A stretch of DNA of 32,408 nt from an uncultured Clostridia bacterium (GTDB lineage Bacteria > Bacillota > Clostridia > Christensenellales > UBA1750). Shown here in pieces: positions 25,916-32,408 of the stretch (the first letter of the stretch is position 1; each line of letters opens with the position of its first letter). The DNA is taken from NCBI GenBank assembly GCA_944383925.1, contig CALWRM010000042.1, positions 1 to 32,408 on the forward strand, in the 5' to 3' direction. The notes beneath the pieces were generated by a model that was not told where the DNA came from, did not search any database, and was given only the letters and a program-made list of their open reading frames with translations. The position numbers and the translations under genes are program-made.

Positions 25916-26545
25916 ATGGAATTTCAGAATCAGCTGACGCCCTGCCCCAATGGCCATTATTACAACGCCGCCCTGCACGCCAAGTGCCCCATTTGCAACG
26001 AGTCCGCAGCGGCCTCCATGCCCCCCACGGAGCCCTTCTCCAGCGCCCCCGGCAGCGTCACCCAACCCATCGACGCCGCATCTTCCATGGGAAGCGGCAA
26101 CTTCGGCCAGACCGAGCCGCCCTTCGCGGATAGCCACGTTCCCTCGGACCACAGCCCCTTCACCTACACCTCCATCGGCGGAGACATGGGCCCCGAGGGC
26201 GGCATCGCGCCCGTGGTCGGCTGGCTGGTGTGCATCGAAGGTCCCATGCGCGGCAACGACTACCGCCTGCATGCCGGCTACAACTACATCGGCCGCGAGA
26301 GCGGGGACATCCGCCTCACCAACGACCAACAGATCTCCCGGCAAAACCACGCCATGATCGCCTTTGACGACGCGGACAACATCTATTACGCGGGTCCTTC
26401 CGCCGGCCGCAACCTCATCAAGGTCAACGGCAAGACGGTGATCAACGCCGTGGAGCTGAACAACCACGACATCCTCTCCATCGGCACCACCAAGCTGATG
26501 TTTGTGGCGCTGTGCGGCGAGCAATTCAGCTGGAAGAAGGTTTGA
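25916..26545 (+). CDS. Zinc-ribbon FHA-domain protein with Thr-rich linker
   Basis: The product is 209 residues and soluble. The N-terminus holds a zinc-ribbon-like CPNGHYYNAALHAKCPIC (10-27) in which one of the usual cysteines is replaced by the Asn-Gly-His turn. A flexible linker of about 70 residues contains three Thr-Glu/Gln-Pro sites (Thr38, Thr49, Thr66). The C-terminal FHA domain (about 100-209) has Gly126-Arg127 (YIGRES), Ser141-Arg142 and His145 (ISRQNHA) and Asn171-Gly172. The classical S-x-NGT loop is altered to SAGRNLIKVNG. AAGGAGG precedes the ATG. The gene lies 40 nt after the membrane FHA gene and 3 nt before a PP2C gene. The layout resembles GarA/OdhI, in which a kinase phosphorylates an N-terminal Thr that the FHA domain then binds; this parallel is inference. 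Confidence 0.87.
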   Translation: MEFQNQLTPCPNGHYYNAALHAKCPICNESAAASMPPTEPFSSAPGSVTQPIDAASSMGSGNFGQTEPPFADSHVPSDHSPFTYTSIGGDMGPEGGIAPVVGWLVCIEGPMRGNDYRLHAGYNYIGRESGDIRLTNDQQISRQNHAMIAFDDADNIYYAGPSAGRNLIKVNGKTVINAVELNNHDILSIGTTKLMFVALCGEQFSWKKV

Positions 26546-26548
26546 TCG

Positions 26549-27733
26549 ATGCGCGTTGTCCAAACGATAGTTCCGTTTCTCCTTCCCAAGGCCTGCGTGC
26601 CGGCCGAGCTGGCGGGCGCGCTGCTGGGGGAAGGCTCCCCCTCCTGGACCCTGACGTGGATCCTGATCGGGCTGGCCGCCCTGCTGGCCGCCGCCCTGGG
26701 CGTCGGGATCACCCTGGTGGTCAAATCCCACCGGCAGCGCCGCCGCCAAGCCTCCTTGGAAACGGAGGGCCCCGCGCCCGACCCGTCCGGGGAGGACAGC
26801 GCCCCTTCCGCAGCGGACGACAGCCCGGCGGCGGCCGCTAAGCCGGCCAAGCGCAGGGCTTCCAAGCCCGCGAAGCTCCCCAGGGCGCGGCGGCAGGCCC
26901 AGCCCCCCAAGCCCGCGCTCAAGCCGAACACCGGTTCCCCTTCGCCGCTTCCCCCGCCCCCCGCCGAGACCGAGTCCCTGGCCGCCGCTTCCCTCCCCCT
27001 GGTGGGCAAGCTGCAGGCCCTGGGCGCCCGGCAATCCCAGCAGGATTGCTTCTCCGTTTCCCCGCCGGAGCTTTACCCCACCCACGGCCTGCTGGCCGTG
27101 GTGGCCGACGGCATGGGCGGGCTGGAGGCCGGCGACCAGGTGAGCCAAGCGGCCGTGGGCGCCATGATGAACACCTACTTCACCCTGCACGGGGACGAGC
27201 CGCCCCAGCAGCGGCTGCTGTTCCTGTTGCAGGCCGCCAACGGCGCCGTCAACCACATGCTCGGCCCCGAGCGCATCGGCCAGAGCGGTTCCACCCTGGC
27301 GGCGGGCCTGCTGTTGGACCATCGCTTTTACTTCGTCTCCGTGGGGGATAGCCGCATCTGCCTCTACCGCGACGGAGCGCTGTACCAGCTCAACCGCGAG
27401 CACGTCTACCGCCACGAGCTGGAGCTGCGCGCCGTCAACGGCGAGGGATCTCTGGAGGCCGCGTCCACCCACCCGAGGGCTTCGGGCCTGACCAGCTACC
27501 TGGGCATGGGCCAGCTGCGATGGATCGACCAGTCCGAGCAGCCCGTGCTGGCGCGCCCCGGCGACCGCTTCCTGCTGATGAGCGACGGGGTATACAACGC
27601 CCTGAGCGAGCAGGAGCTGTGCCACGCCCTGGCCCTGGAGGCTCCCAAGGCCGCCAAGGCCCTGGGCCAGATGGTGAGCGCCAAGGCCTGGCCCGGCCAG
27701 GACAACTACACCGCTGTCATCCTACAGTGCTGA
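26549..27733 (+). CDS. Membrane-anchored PP2C-type Ser/Thr phosphatase
   Basis: The product is 394 residues. One hydrophobic helix (about 34-58) is followed by a basic stretch (KSHRQRRRQ), so the rest lies in the cytosol. A linker of about 85 residues rich in Pro, Ala and Lys leads to a PP2C domain (about 150-394). Metal-site residues are Asp166 (SQQDCF), Asp187 (VADGMGG), Asp267 (VGDSRI), Asp346 (MSDGVYN) and Asp385-Asn386 (QDNYTAV), so the enzyme should be an active Mn/Mg-dependent phosphatase. It starts 3 nt after the zinc-ribbon FHA gene. It probably reverses the action of the kinases encoded downstream, close to the membrane. A long disordered tether of this kind suggests that it works on a partner some distance from the membrane. 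Confidence 0.9.
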   Translation: MRVVQTIVPFLLPKACVPAELAGALLGEGSPSWTLTWILIGLAALLAAALGVGITLVVKSHRQRRRQASLETEGPAPDPSGEDSAPSAADDSPAAAAKPAKRRASKPAKLPRARRQAQPPKPALKPNTGSPSPLPPPPAETESLAAASLPLVGKLQALGARQSQQDCFSVSPPELYPTHGLLAVVADGMGGLEAGDQVSQAAVGAMMNTYFTLHGDEPPQQRLLFLLQAANGAVNHMLGPERIGQSGSTLAAGLLLDHRFYFVSVGDSRICLYRDGALYQLNREHVYRHELELRAVNGEGSLEAASTHPRASGLTSYLGMGQLRWIDQSEQPVLARPGDRFLLMSDGVYNALSEQELCHALALEAPKAAKALGQMVSAKAWPGQDNYTAVILQC

Positions 27734-27765
27734 ATCGCAACGACATGATGGGGGAATGAACGACC

Positions 27766-28479
27766 ATGATGGACTTGGCAAGCTATTCCGACCGGGGAGG
27801 CCGGGCGGAGAACGAGGATAGCGTCCGCGAGCTGCGGCAGGACCCGGACCGGCTATGCCTTGTGGTGGCCGACGGCCTGGGCGGCCATGGCGGCGGAAGC
27901 CTGGCCTCCAGCACGGCCGTGGAGGTCATCTGCGGCGCCTGGCCGGGCACGGCCGACGTGGAGGACCTGACGGACATGGTGCTGCGGGCCAACCGGGCGG
28001 TCCTGTCCAAGCAGCTCCCCGACTGCTGCATGAAGACCACGGTGGCCCTGCTGGCCCTGGAAGGCGCCAAGGCCGCCTGGGCCCACGTGGGGGATACGAG
28101 GCTCTACCACTTTTACCAGGGCCGGCTGGACTTTCAAACCAAGGACCATAGCGCTTCCCAGGTGGCCGTGCTGTTGGGCGAGATCACGCCGGACCAGATC
28201 CGCTTCCACGTGGATCGCAGCCGCATCCTGCGGGCCCTCGGGCAAAAGGACGACATGCGCGTGGAAACCAAGGACCTGGTCCTCTCCCCTGGGCGCCACG
28301 CCTTCCTGCTGTGCTCCGACGGCTTTTGGGAGTACGTGCTGGAGGCGGAAATGGTCCAGGACCTGGCCAAGGCCGGCAGCGCCGCCGCTTGGCTGGATCT
28401 CATGCGCGCCCGGCTGGCCCAGCGCGCCCCCGAGGACAACGACAACAACACGGCAGCCGCCGTTTTGCTTGACATCTAG
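27766..28479 (+). CDS. Soluble PP2C-type Ser/Thr phosphatase
   Basis: The product is 237 residues, a minimal PP2C domain with no membrane segment. Motifs in order: YSDRGGRAENEDS (7-19), Asp36 in VADGLGGHGGG, Asp110 in HVGDTRLY, Asp185 in CSDGFWEY and the closing DNDNNTAAAV. All metal ligands are present, so it should be active. The start is either of two adjacent ATG codons at 27766 and 27769, with GGGGGAA upstream. It is the second phosphatase in a row, 32 nt after the membrane-anchored one. The two differ clearly in sequence, so they are not a recent duplication and may have different targets or locations (cytosol against membrane). Confidence 0.9.
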   Translation: MMDLASYSDRGGRAENEDSVRELRQDPDRLCLVVADGLGGHGGGSLASSTAVEVICGAWPGTADVEDLTDMVLRANRAVLSKQLPDCCMKTTVALLALEGAKAAWAHVGDTRLYHFYQGRLDFQTKDHSASQVAVLLGEITPDQIRFHVDRSRILRALGQKDDMRVETKDLVLSPGRHAFLLCSDGFWEYVLEAEMVQDLAKAGSAAAWLDLMRARLAQRAPEDNDNNTAAAVLLDI

Positions 28480-28503
28480 CGCAAGCGCAAAGGAGTTATT
28501 AGC

Positions 28504-29961
28504 ATGAAAAAGCGTTTCTTGGCCCTAATCCTTAGCTGTTTGGTTTTTCTGCTGGCCCTTCCTGTGCCGGCGTTCGCCTCGGTCCAGATCGCTTCGGCCG
28601 CCGACGCGGCCAACGGCGTGGTGCAGATCTACAGCGAGGTCACGCTGTCCAACGGCGTGAGCAGAAACTCGGTGGGCACGGGCTTTGGCGTCGGCATCGC
28701 GGGCGAGGCCACCAACATCTTCGTCACCAACGCCCACGTGGTCACGGAGGAAAACGACGACGGCAGCTTCACCACCGCCCAACGGGTTTACATCATGCTG
28801 GGAGCGGACTGCGTCACCGTCACCGAGCGGGCCCTGCTGGTGGACGGCCAGTTCATCGTCGACGAGGAGCTGCTGCCGATGCTCTACGACGCCAACACCA
28901 ACAAGATGGTGGCCTGCGACGTCGTTTACATCTCCCAGGAGCACGACATCGCCGTGCTGCAAACCACCGAGCCGGTGCCCGGCCGCGTGGCCCTGCCCCT
29001 GGCGGAAAGCTCCACCGACGCCTCCATCGGCGAACAGATCTATGCCTTGGGATACCCGGCCGTGAGCGACCAAGTCTCCTCGTCCACCGGCCTGATCGAC
29101 TCCGGCAACCTCTTTATCGGCTACCCCGTCTACACCTACTCCTACTCCTACAGCTCGGAAGTCAGCGACGTGACGGTGACCACCGGCGCCATCTCCCGAT
29201 TCACCACCATCACAAGCCAATCCAACGCCAAGGTCATTCAGCACGACGCCACCATCCACGGGGGGAACTCCGGCGGGCCGTTGGTCAACGCCAAGGGCGT
29301 GGTCATCGGCGTGAACAACAGTGGTGCCGCAAGCGTCGATAGCATCAACTACGCCGTCTACGTGGATTACGTGCACGAGGCCTTGGAGGAGTTGGGCATC
29401 TCGACCTCCTCGGGCTTCTCCTTCCTGGTGGTGCTGTACATCCTGCTGCCCGTCCTGCTCCTCACCGCCGTGGTGGTCTTCCTCGTGCTGCGGCGCAGGC
29501 ATAGCGCGCCGGTCGCCCCGGCGGTTGCCGCTTCCGGCAATCCCGTGGATTCCACCGCCGGCGGCACCACGGTCGGCTCCCCTACCGCGACGCCTGCCTT
29601 CGTCCCGCCCGCTCCAGCGGCCGTGCCCGCGCAGGACAACCTGCTGCGCCTGCAGGGCGTATCCGGCACCTTTGCCGGCAGGCGTTTCCCCATGGCCGAC
29701 ACGGTGCGCATCGGCCGCGACCCCAGCCTCAACCAGCTGTCCTATCCGGCCAACGTCAAGGGCATCAGCCGCCAGCATTGCGAGCTGCGCCTGGTGAACG
29801 GCCAGGTGTACCTCAAGGATCTTGGTTCCACCTACGGCACCTTCCTGGGTTCCGGCCAGCGGCTGGCCGCCAACCAGCCCGTGCTGCTCAAGCCCGGCGA
29901 CCGCTTCAGCCTGGCTTCGCCCCAAGAAACCTTCGTCTTGCTCCGCAAGGGAGGGGAATAG
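28504..29961 (+). CDS. Exported trypsin-like protease joined to a cytosolic FHA domain
   Basis: The product is 485 residues. A signal peptide (1-26, MKKRFLALILSC...PAFA) is followed by an extracellular trypsin-like protease domain. Its catalytic triad is His78 (TNAHVV), Asp148 (EHDIAVL) and Ser256 (HGGNSGGPL), as in HtrA/DegP proteins. A single membrane helix (about 305-329, ending LRRRH) leads to a Pro/Ala-rich linker and a C-terminal FHA domain (about 380-482). That domain has Gly404-Arg405, Ser422-Arg423, His425 and GSTYGTFLG. There is no PDZ domain. AAAGGAG lies upstream of the ATG. The gene is 24 nt after a PP2C gene and 1 nt before a kinase gene. The design places proteolysis outside the cell and a phosphothreonine reader inside, so signals may cross the membrane in either direction. 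Confidence 0.9.
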   Translation: MKKRFLALILSCLVFLLALPVPAFASVQIASAADAANGVVQIYSEVTLSNGVSRNSVGTGFGVGIAGEATNIFVTNAHVVTEENDDGSFTTAQRVYIMLGADCVTVTERALLVDGQFIVDEELLPMLYDANTNKMVACDVVYISQEHDIAVLQTTEPVPGRVALPLAESSTDASIGEQIYALGYPAVSDQVSSSTGLIDSGNLFIGYPVYTYSYSYSSEVSDVTVTTGAISRFTTITSQSNAKVIQHDATIHGGNSGGPLVNAKGVVIGVNNSGAASVDSINYAVYVDYVHEALEELGISTSSGFSFLVVLYILLPVLLLTAVVVFLVLRRRHSAPVAPAVAASGNPVDSTAGGTTVGSPTATPAFVPPAPAAVPAQDNLLRLQGVSGTFAGRRFPMADTVRIGRDPSLNQLSYPANVKGISRQHCELRLVNGQVYLKDLGSTYGTFLGSGQRLAANQPVLLKPGDRFSLASPQETFVLLRKGGE

Positions 29962-29962
29962 G

Positions 29963-30988
29963 ATGGCACTCTGTCCCAACTGCGGCCATCCCAGCGAGGG
30001 AAGGTTCTGTACCCAGTGCGGCCATGCGCTGAACAAAACCTCCAGCCGCCTTTCCCTGCCCGCCGGCACCGTGCTGCGCACCCCCTCCTTCCGCTACCGG
30101 CTGGAGCGGGTGCTGGGCCAGGGCGGCTTTGGCGTCACCTACGCCGCGCAGGTGCTGGAGCTGAAGCAGCAGGTCGCCATCAAGGAATACCTGCCCATCC
30201 ACTTTTCCCTGCGCAACCCCGACAAGAGCGTCTCCCCCAAGCCGGGTATGGAGCGGGAATACGAATCCGGCGTGGAAAGCTTCAGCCACGAGGCCCAGAT
30301 GCTGGCCTCCCTACGGGGCTTCGCCAGCGTGGTCCGGGTGCACGATTGGTTTCGGTCCAACGGCACCGCCTATCTGGTCATGGAATTCCTGGAAGGCGTG
30401 CCCCTGCATCAAAAGGCCGCCCAGATGGGCGGGCGCATCCCGGCGGGAGAGCTGCTGCCCAGGTGCAAGCCGCTGATGCAGAACCTGGCCGCCATCCACC
30501 GCCAGGGCGTGCTCCATCGGGACATCACGCCGGACAACATCATGTGGATGCCCGACGGCAGGCTCAAGCTGCTGGACTTCGGCTCCGCCCGCACCATGAG
30601 CGGCAACAAGTCCATGACCGTGCTGCTCAAGCAGGGCTTCGCCCCGGTGGAGCAATACCTGACCCGCGGCCAGGGCACCTTCACCGACGTCTACTCCCTT
30701 TGCGCCACCCTCTACTACTGCCTGACGGGCGTTTCCCCCGTGGACCCCATCGAGCGCTTGGAAAACGACACCCTCGCCGCCCCCATCGGCCTGGGCGTGG
30801 CGCTGACGCCGGAGGAAAACGCGGCCATCCTCCACGGCATGGCCATCCAGCCCAAGCTGCGCACCCAGACCGTGGACGATTTGATCGCGGAGCTGTTTCC
30901 CGCCGCCCCGCCGCCCCCGCCCGCCCCGCCCCGCGCCTCCTTCCTGCGCTGGTTGGACCGGCTGTTGCAGGGGTTTGGCAAGCATTAA
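29963..30988 (+). CDS. Zinc-ribbon Ser/Thr protein kinase, soluble
   Basis: The product is 341 residues. A four-cysteine zinc ribbon (Cys4, Cys7, Cys16, Cys19) is followed by a Hanks-type kinase domain (about 40-312). Catalytic features are the glycine-rich loop GQGGFGVTY (52-60), Lys74 (VAIKEY), Glu110, the HRDITPDN loop with Asp187 and Asn192, and Asp205 of DFG. The activation segment ends in FAPVEQ in place of APE. The C-terminus is a proline run and a short amphipathic helix; there is no membrane segment. The ATG at 29963, 1 nt after the protease stop codon and behind GGAGGGG, places the zinc ribbon at the N-terminus. It probably phosphorylates the FHA partners encoded next to it. The closest relatives are other bacterial zinc-ribbon kinases, not PASTA kinases. 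Confidence 0.92.
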   Translation: MALCPNCGHPSEGRFCTQCGHALNKTSSRLSLPAGTVLRTPSFRYRLERVLGQGGFGVTYAAQVLELKQQVAIKEYLPIHFSLRNPDKSVSPKPGMEREYESGVESFSHEAQMLASLRGFASVVRVHDWFRSNGTAYLVMEFLEGVPLHQKAAQMGGRIPAGELLPRCKPLMQNLAAIHRQGVLHRDITPDNIMWMPDGRLKLLDFGSARTMSGNKSMTVLLKQGFAPVEQYLTRGQGTFTDVYSLCATLYYCLTGVSPVDPIERLENDTLAAPIGLGVALTPEENAAILHGMAIQPKLRTQTVDDLIAELFPAAPPPPPAPPRASFLRWLDRLLQGFGKH

Positions 30989-31040
30989 AAACAAATCAAA
31001 TTTAGTTTCCCCGTGCGGCGCCTGCTGAAAGATGCCCCGG

Positions 31041-31058
31041 CTTGTTGTATACTACAAG
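31041..31058. promoter_or_regulatory. Palindrome over the -10 region of the second kinase gene
   Basis: CTTGTTGTATACTACAAG is an 18-bp palindrome with eight of nine pairs matching. It contains TATACT (31048-31053), a plausible -10, while no convincing -35 is visible. A repressor bound here would block RNA polymerase, so the second kinase may have its own control. Confidence 0.5.
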
Positions 31059-31113
31059 GGAGCAGCTGTTGAACATGGAAATATGCCGATGGGGAGAAAG
31101 GAGTCGATTGCAC

Positions 31114-32408
31114 GTGGCGCAGGAACCACGTTCCCCCTCTTCTGCAAACGGCCGGCAGCCGGTGGCCGAGTTCTGCCCCTACTGCATGAGCCGCGTGGAG
31201 CCCGGACAGAGCTGCCCCGTCTGCGGGCTGACCAAGGGCGCCTACACCCCCTCCCCCCATCATCTGCCCCTTGGCACCATCCTGGCGGGGCGCTACCTGG
31301 TGGGCCGGGCCCTGGGCGAGGGCGGCTTTGGCATCACCTACATCGGCTGCGACCTTCGGCTGGAGATGAAGGTCGCCATCAAGGAATACTTCCCGGTCGA
31401 CCGCGTGTCCCGCTACGCCACCAGCGACCTGTCGGTGATCAGCCGCGTGGGCACGTCCTCGCGGGACTTTGAGCTGGGCTTGAAGCGCTTCCTCTACGAG
31501 GCCAGGACCATGGCCCGCCTGGAGAAGCAGCCCCAGATCGTCATGGTCCGCGACTTCTTCGAGGCCAACAACACCGCCTACATCGTCATGGAATACGTGG
31601 AGGGCACCAACTTCATCGAGCTGGCCGCCCAGCGCGGCGGCCGCATCCCTCCCTCGGAGCTGTTCCCCCTCATCGATCCCCTCTTCACGGCCCTGAGCGC
31701 CATCCACGCCGCCGGGCTCATCCACCGGGACATCAGCCCGGACAACCTGATGCTGGAGCGCGGCTCCGTGCGCCTGCTGGATTTCGGCTGCGCCCGCGAG
31801 TCCGCCGCCCGGGGCACCGAGACCATGACCGTGGCCCTGAAGCAGGGCTATGCGCCCATCGAACAGGACCAGCGCAAGGGCCAGGGCCCCTGGACGGACG
31901 TCTACGCCCTGTCCGCCACCATCTACTTCTGCCTCACCGGCAAGGTGCCGCCCCAGTCCCTGGACCGCATCCTGGAGGACGAGCTGGTGCCGCCCCGCAG
32001 CCTCGGCGTCGAGCTGACGGAGGCCCAGGAGAAAGCCCTGCTCAAGGGCATGGCGCTCCAGCCCCGCCTGCGCTACCAGACGGTGGAGGAGCTCCACGCC
32101 AACCTCTATCCCCACGTCCCGGCCGCCGCGACCGTCCAGCCCGCCCGCGACGCCGGAACGCCGGCCGAGGAGCCCGCCCGGACCGCCTCCCCCAATGGCG
32201 AACCGCCCAGGGAACCGGCCCAAGCCGGCGCGGGCGAACCCGCCGGCGAGGCGCCCGCGGAGGCGCCGGTTCGCACCGCTTCCCTCACGGATGAACCCGC
32301 CGCCGAGACGGACGAGCCCGCCGCCGAGACGGGCGAGCCGCCCCGCCGGGCCAAGCGCCGCTGGCCTTGGCTGGCCGCGGGGGGCGCGGTGGCCCTGGCG
32401 CTGCTGCT
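31114..32408 (+). CDS. Zinc-ribbon Ser/Thr kinase with C-terminal membrane helix (cut by window edge)
   Basis: About 431 residues are visible. A zinc ribbon (Cys21, Cys24, Cys34, Cys37) precedes a Hanks-type kinase domain with GEGGFGITY, VAIKEYFP, HRDISPDN and LLDFGCAR. The activation segment ends in YAPIEQ, paralleling the kinase encoded upstream. After the domain comes a linker of about 90 residues rich in Pro, Ala and Glu, a basic stretch (RRAKRRW) and the beginning of a membrane helix (WPWLAAGGAVALALLL) at the window edge. A part outside the cell is therefore expected. I chose the GTG at 31114, with GAAAGGAG 10 nt upstream; an in-frame ATG at 31075 would add 13 residues and cannot be excluded. 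The gene lies 125 nt after the first kinase, with a palindrome in between. Confidence 0.9.
   Translation, partial: MAQEPRSPSSANGRQPVAEFCPYCMSRVEPGQSCPVCGLTKGAYTPSPHHLPLGTILAGRYLVGRALGEGGFGITYIGCDLRLEMKVAIKEYFPVDRVSRYATSDLSVISRVGTSSRDFELGLKRFLYEARTMARLEKQPQIVMVRDFFEANNTAYIVMEYVEGTNFIELAAQRGGRIPPSELFPLIDPLFTALSAIHAAGLIHRDISPDNLMLERGSVRLLDFGCARESAARGTETMTVALKQGYAPIEQDQRKGQGPWTDVYALSATIYFCLTGKVPPQSLDRILEDELVPPRSLGVELTEAQEKALLKGMALQPRLRYQTVEELHANLYPHVPAAATVQPARDAGTPAEEPARTASPNGEPPREPAQAGAGEPAGEAPAEAPVRTASLTDEPAAETDEPAAETGEPPRRAKRRWPWLAAGGAVALALL
32290..32331 (+). repeat. Two 21-bp tandem repeats in the kinase linker
   Basis: Two adjacent 21-bp units, differing at two positions, each encode DEPAAET. 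A partial third unit encodes GEP. They lie in the disordered linker before the membrane helix and each carries an acidic-flanked Thr. Confidence 0.7.

Noticed and set aside
31032-31472. Plus-strand frame of 146 codons at the start of the second kinase
   Set aside because: It is in a different frame from the kinase domain, which runs without a break from the zinc ribbon onward.

Overview
The window is GC-rich, single-copy chromosomal DNA with short intergenic gaps, AGGAGG-type ribosome binding sites, some TTG/GTG starts and sigma-A-type promoters. A Gram-positive-type LexA box, a BclA-like collagen protein, a DinB/small-protein/SRAP cassette and zinc-ribbon Ser/Thr kinases beside FHA and PP2C genes point to a high-GC Firmicute, most likely a gut-associated clostridium. 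This placement is inferred from gene content only; there is no rRNA in the window. No tRNA, CRISPR array, insertion sequence or phage gene was seen.

Region 1 (1-10129, minus strand) is a nearly complete arginine operon, transcribed argG-argH-argC-argJ-argB-argD-argF-carA-carB; carB runs off the left edge. ArgJ recycles the acetyl group, so no argA is needed. ArgC is the short, less common form. ArgB carries the C-terminal signature of arginine-inhibited kinases. A consensus promoter and ArgR-like palindromes lie upstream of argG and are shared with a divergent TSUP-family exporter (10443-11222).

Region 2 (11223-16638, plus, with one minus gene) holds a creatininase-family amidohydrolase behind a leader of about 290 nt, a minus-strand collagen-like surface protein, and an operon of a LarA-type nickel racemase/epimerase, a D-galactonate dehydratase and a small flavodoxin. 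Region 3 (16708-20856, minus) is a tandem pair of cytosolic GH31 glycosidases. These two regions suggest use of sugars and sugar acids.

Region 4 (21126-25003, plus) has a PII-like protein next to a CPA2 cation/proton antiporter. It is followed by an SOS-type cassette of a Y-family polymerase, a small conserved protein and an SRAP abasic-site protein, with a LexA-box candidate in front.

Region 5 (25273 to the right edge, plus) is the most unusual part: a phosphosignalling island. In order it encodes a membrane FHA protein, a zinc-ribbon FHA protein, a membrane-anchored PP2C, a soluble PP2C, an exported trypsin-like protease joined through one membrane helix to a cytosolic FHA domain, a zinc-ribbon Ser/Thr kinase, and a second zinc-ribbon kinase with a C-terminal membrane helix that runs off the window. 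Together they contain writers (kinases), erasers (PP2C), readers (FHA) and a candidate extracellular sensor or effector (the protease). The function of the island is not known from the sequence.
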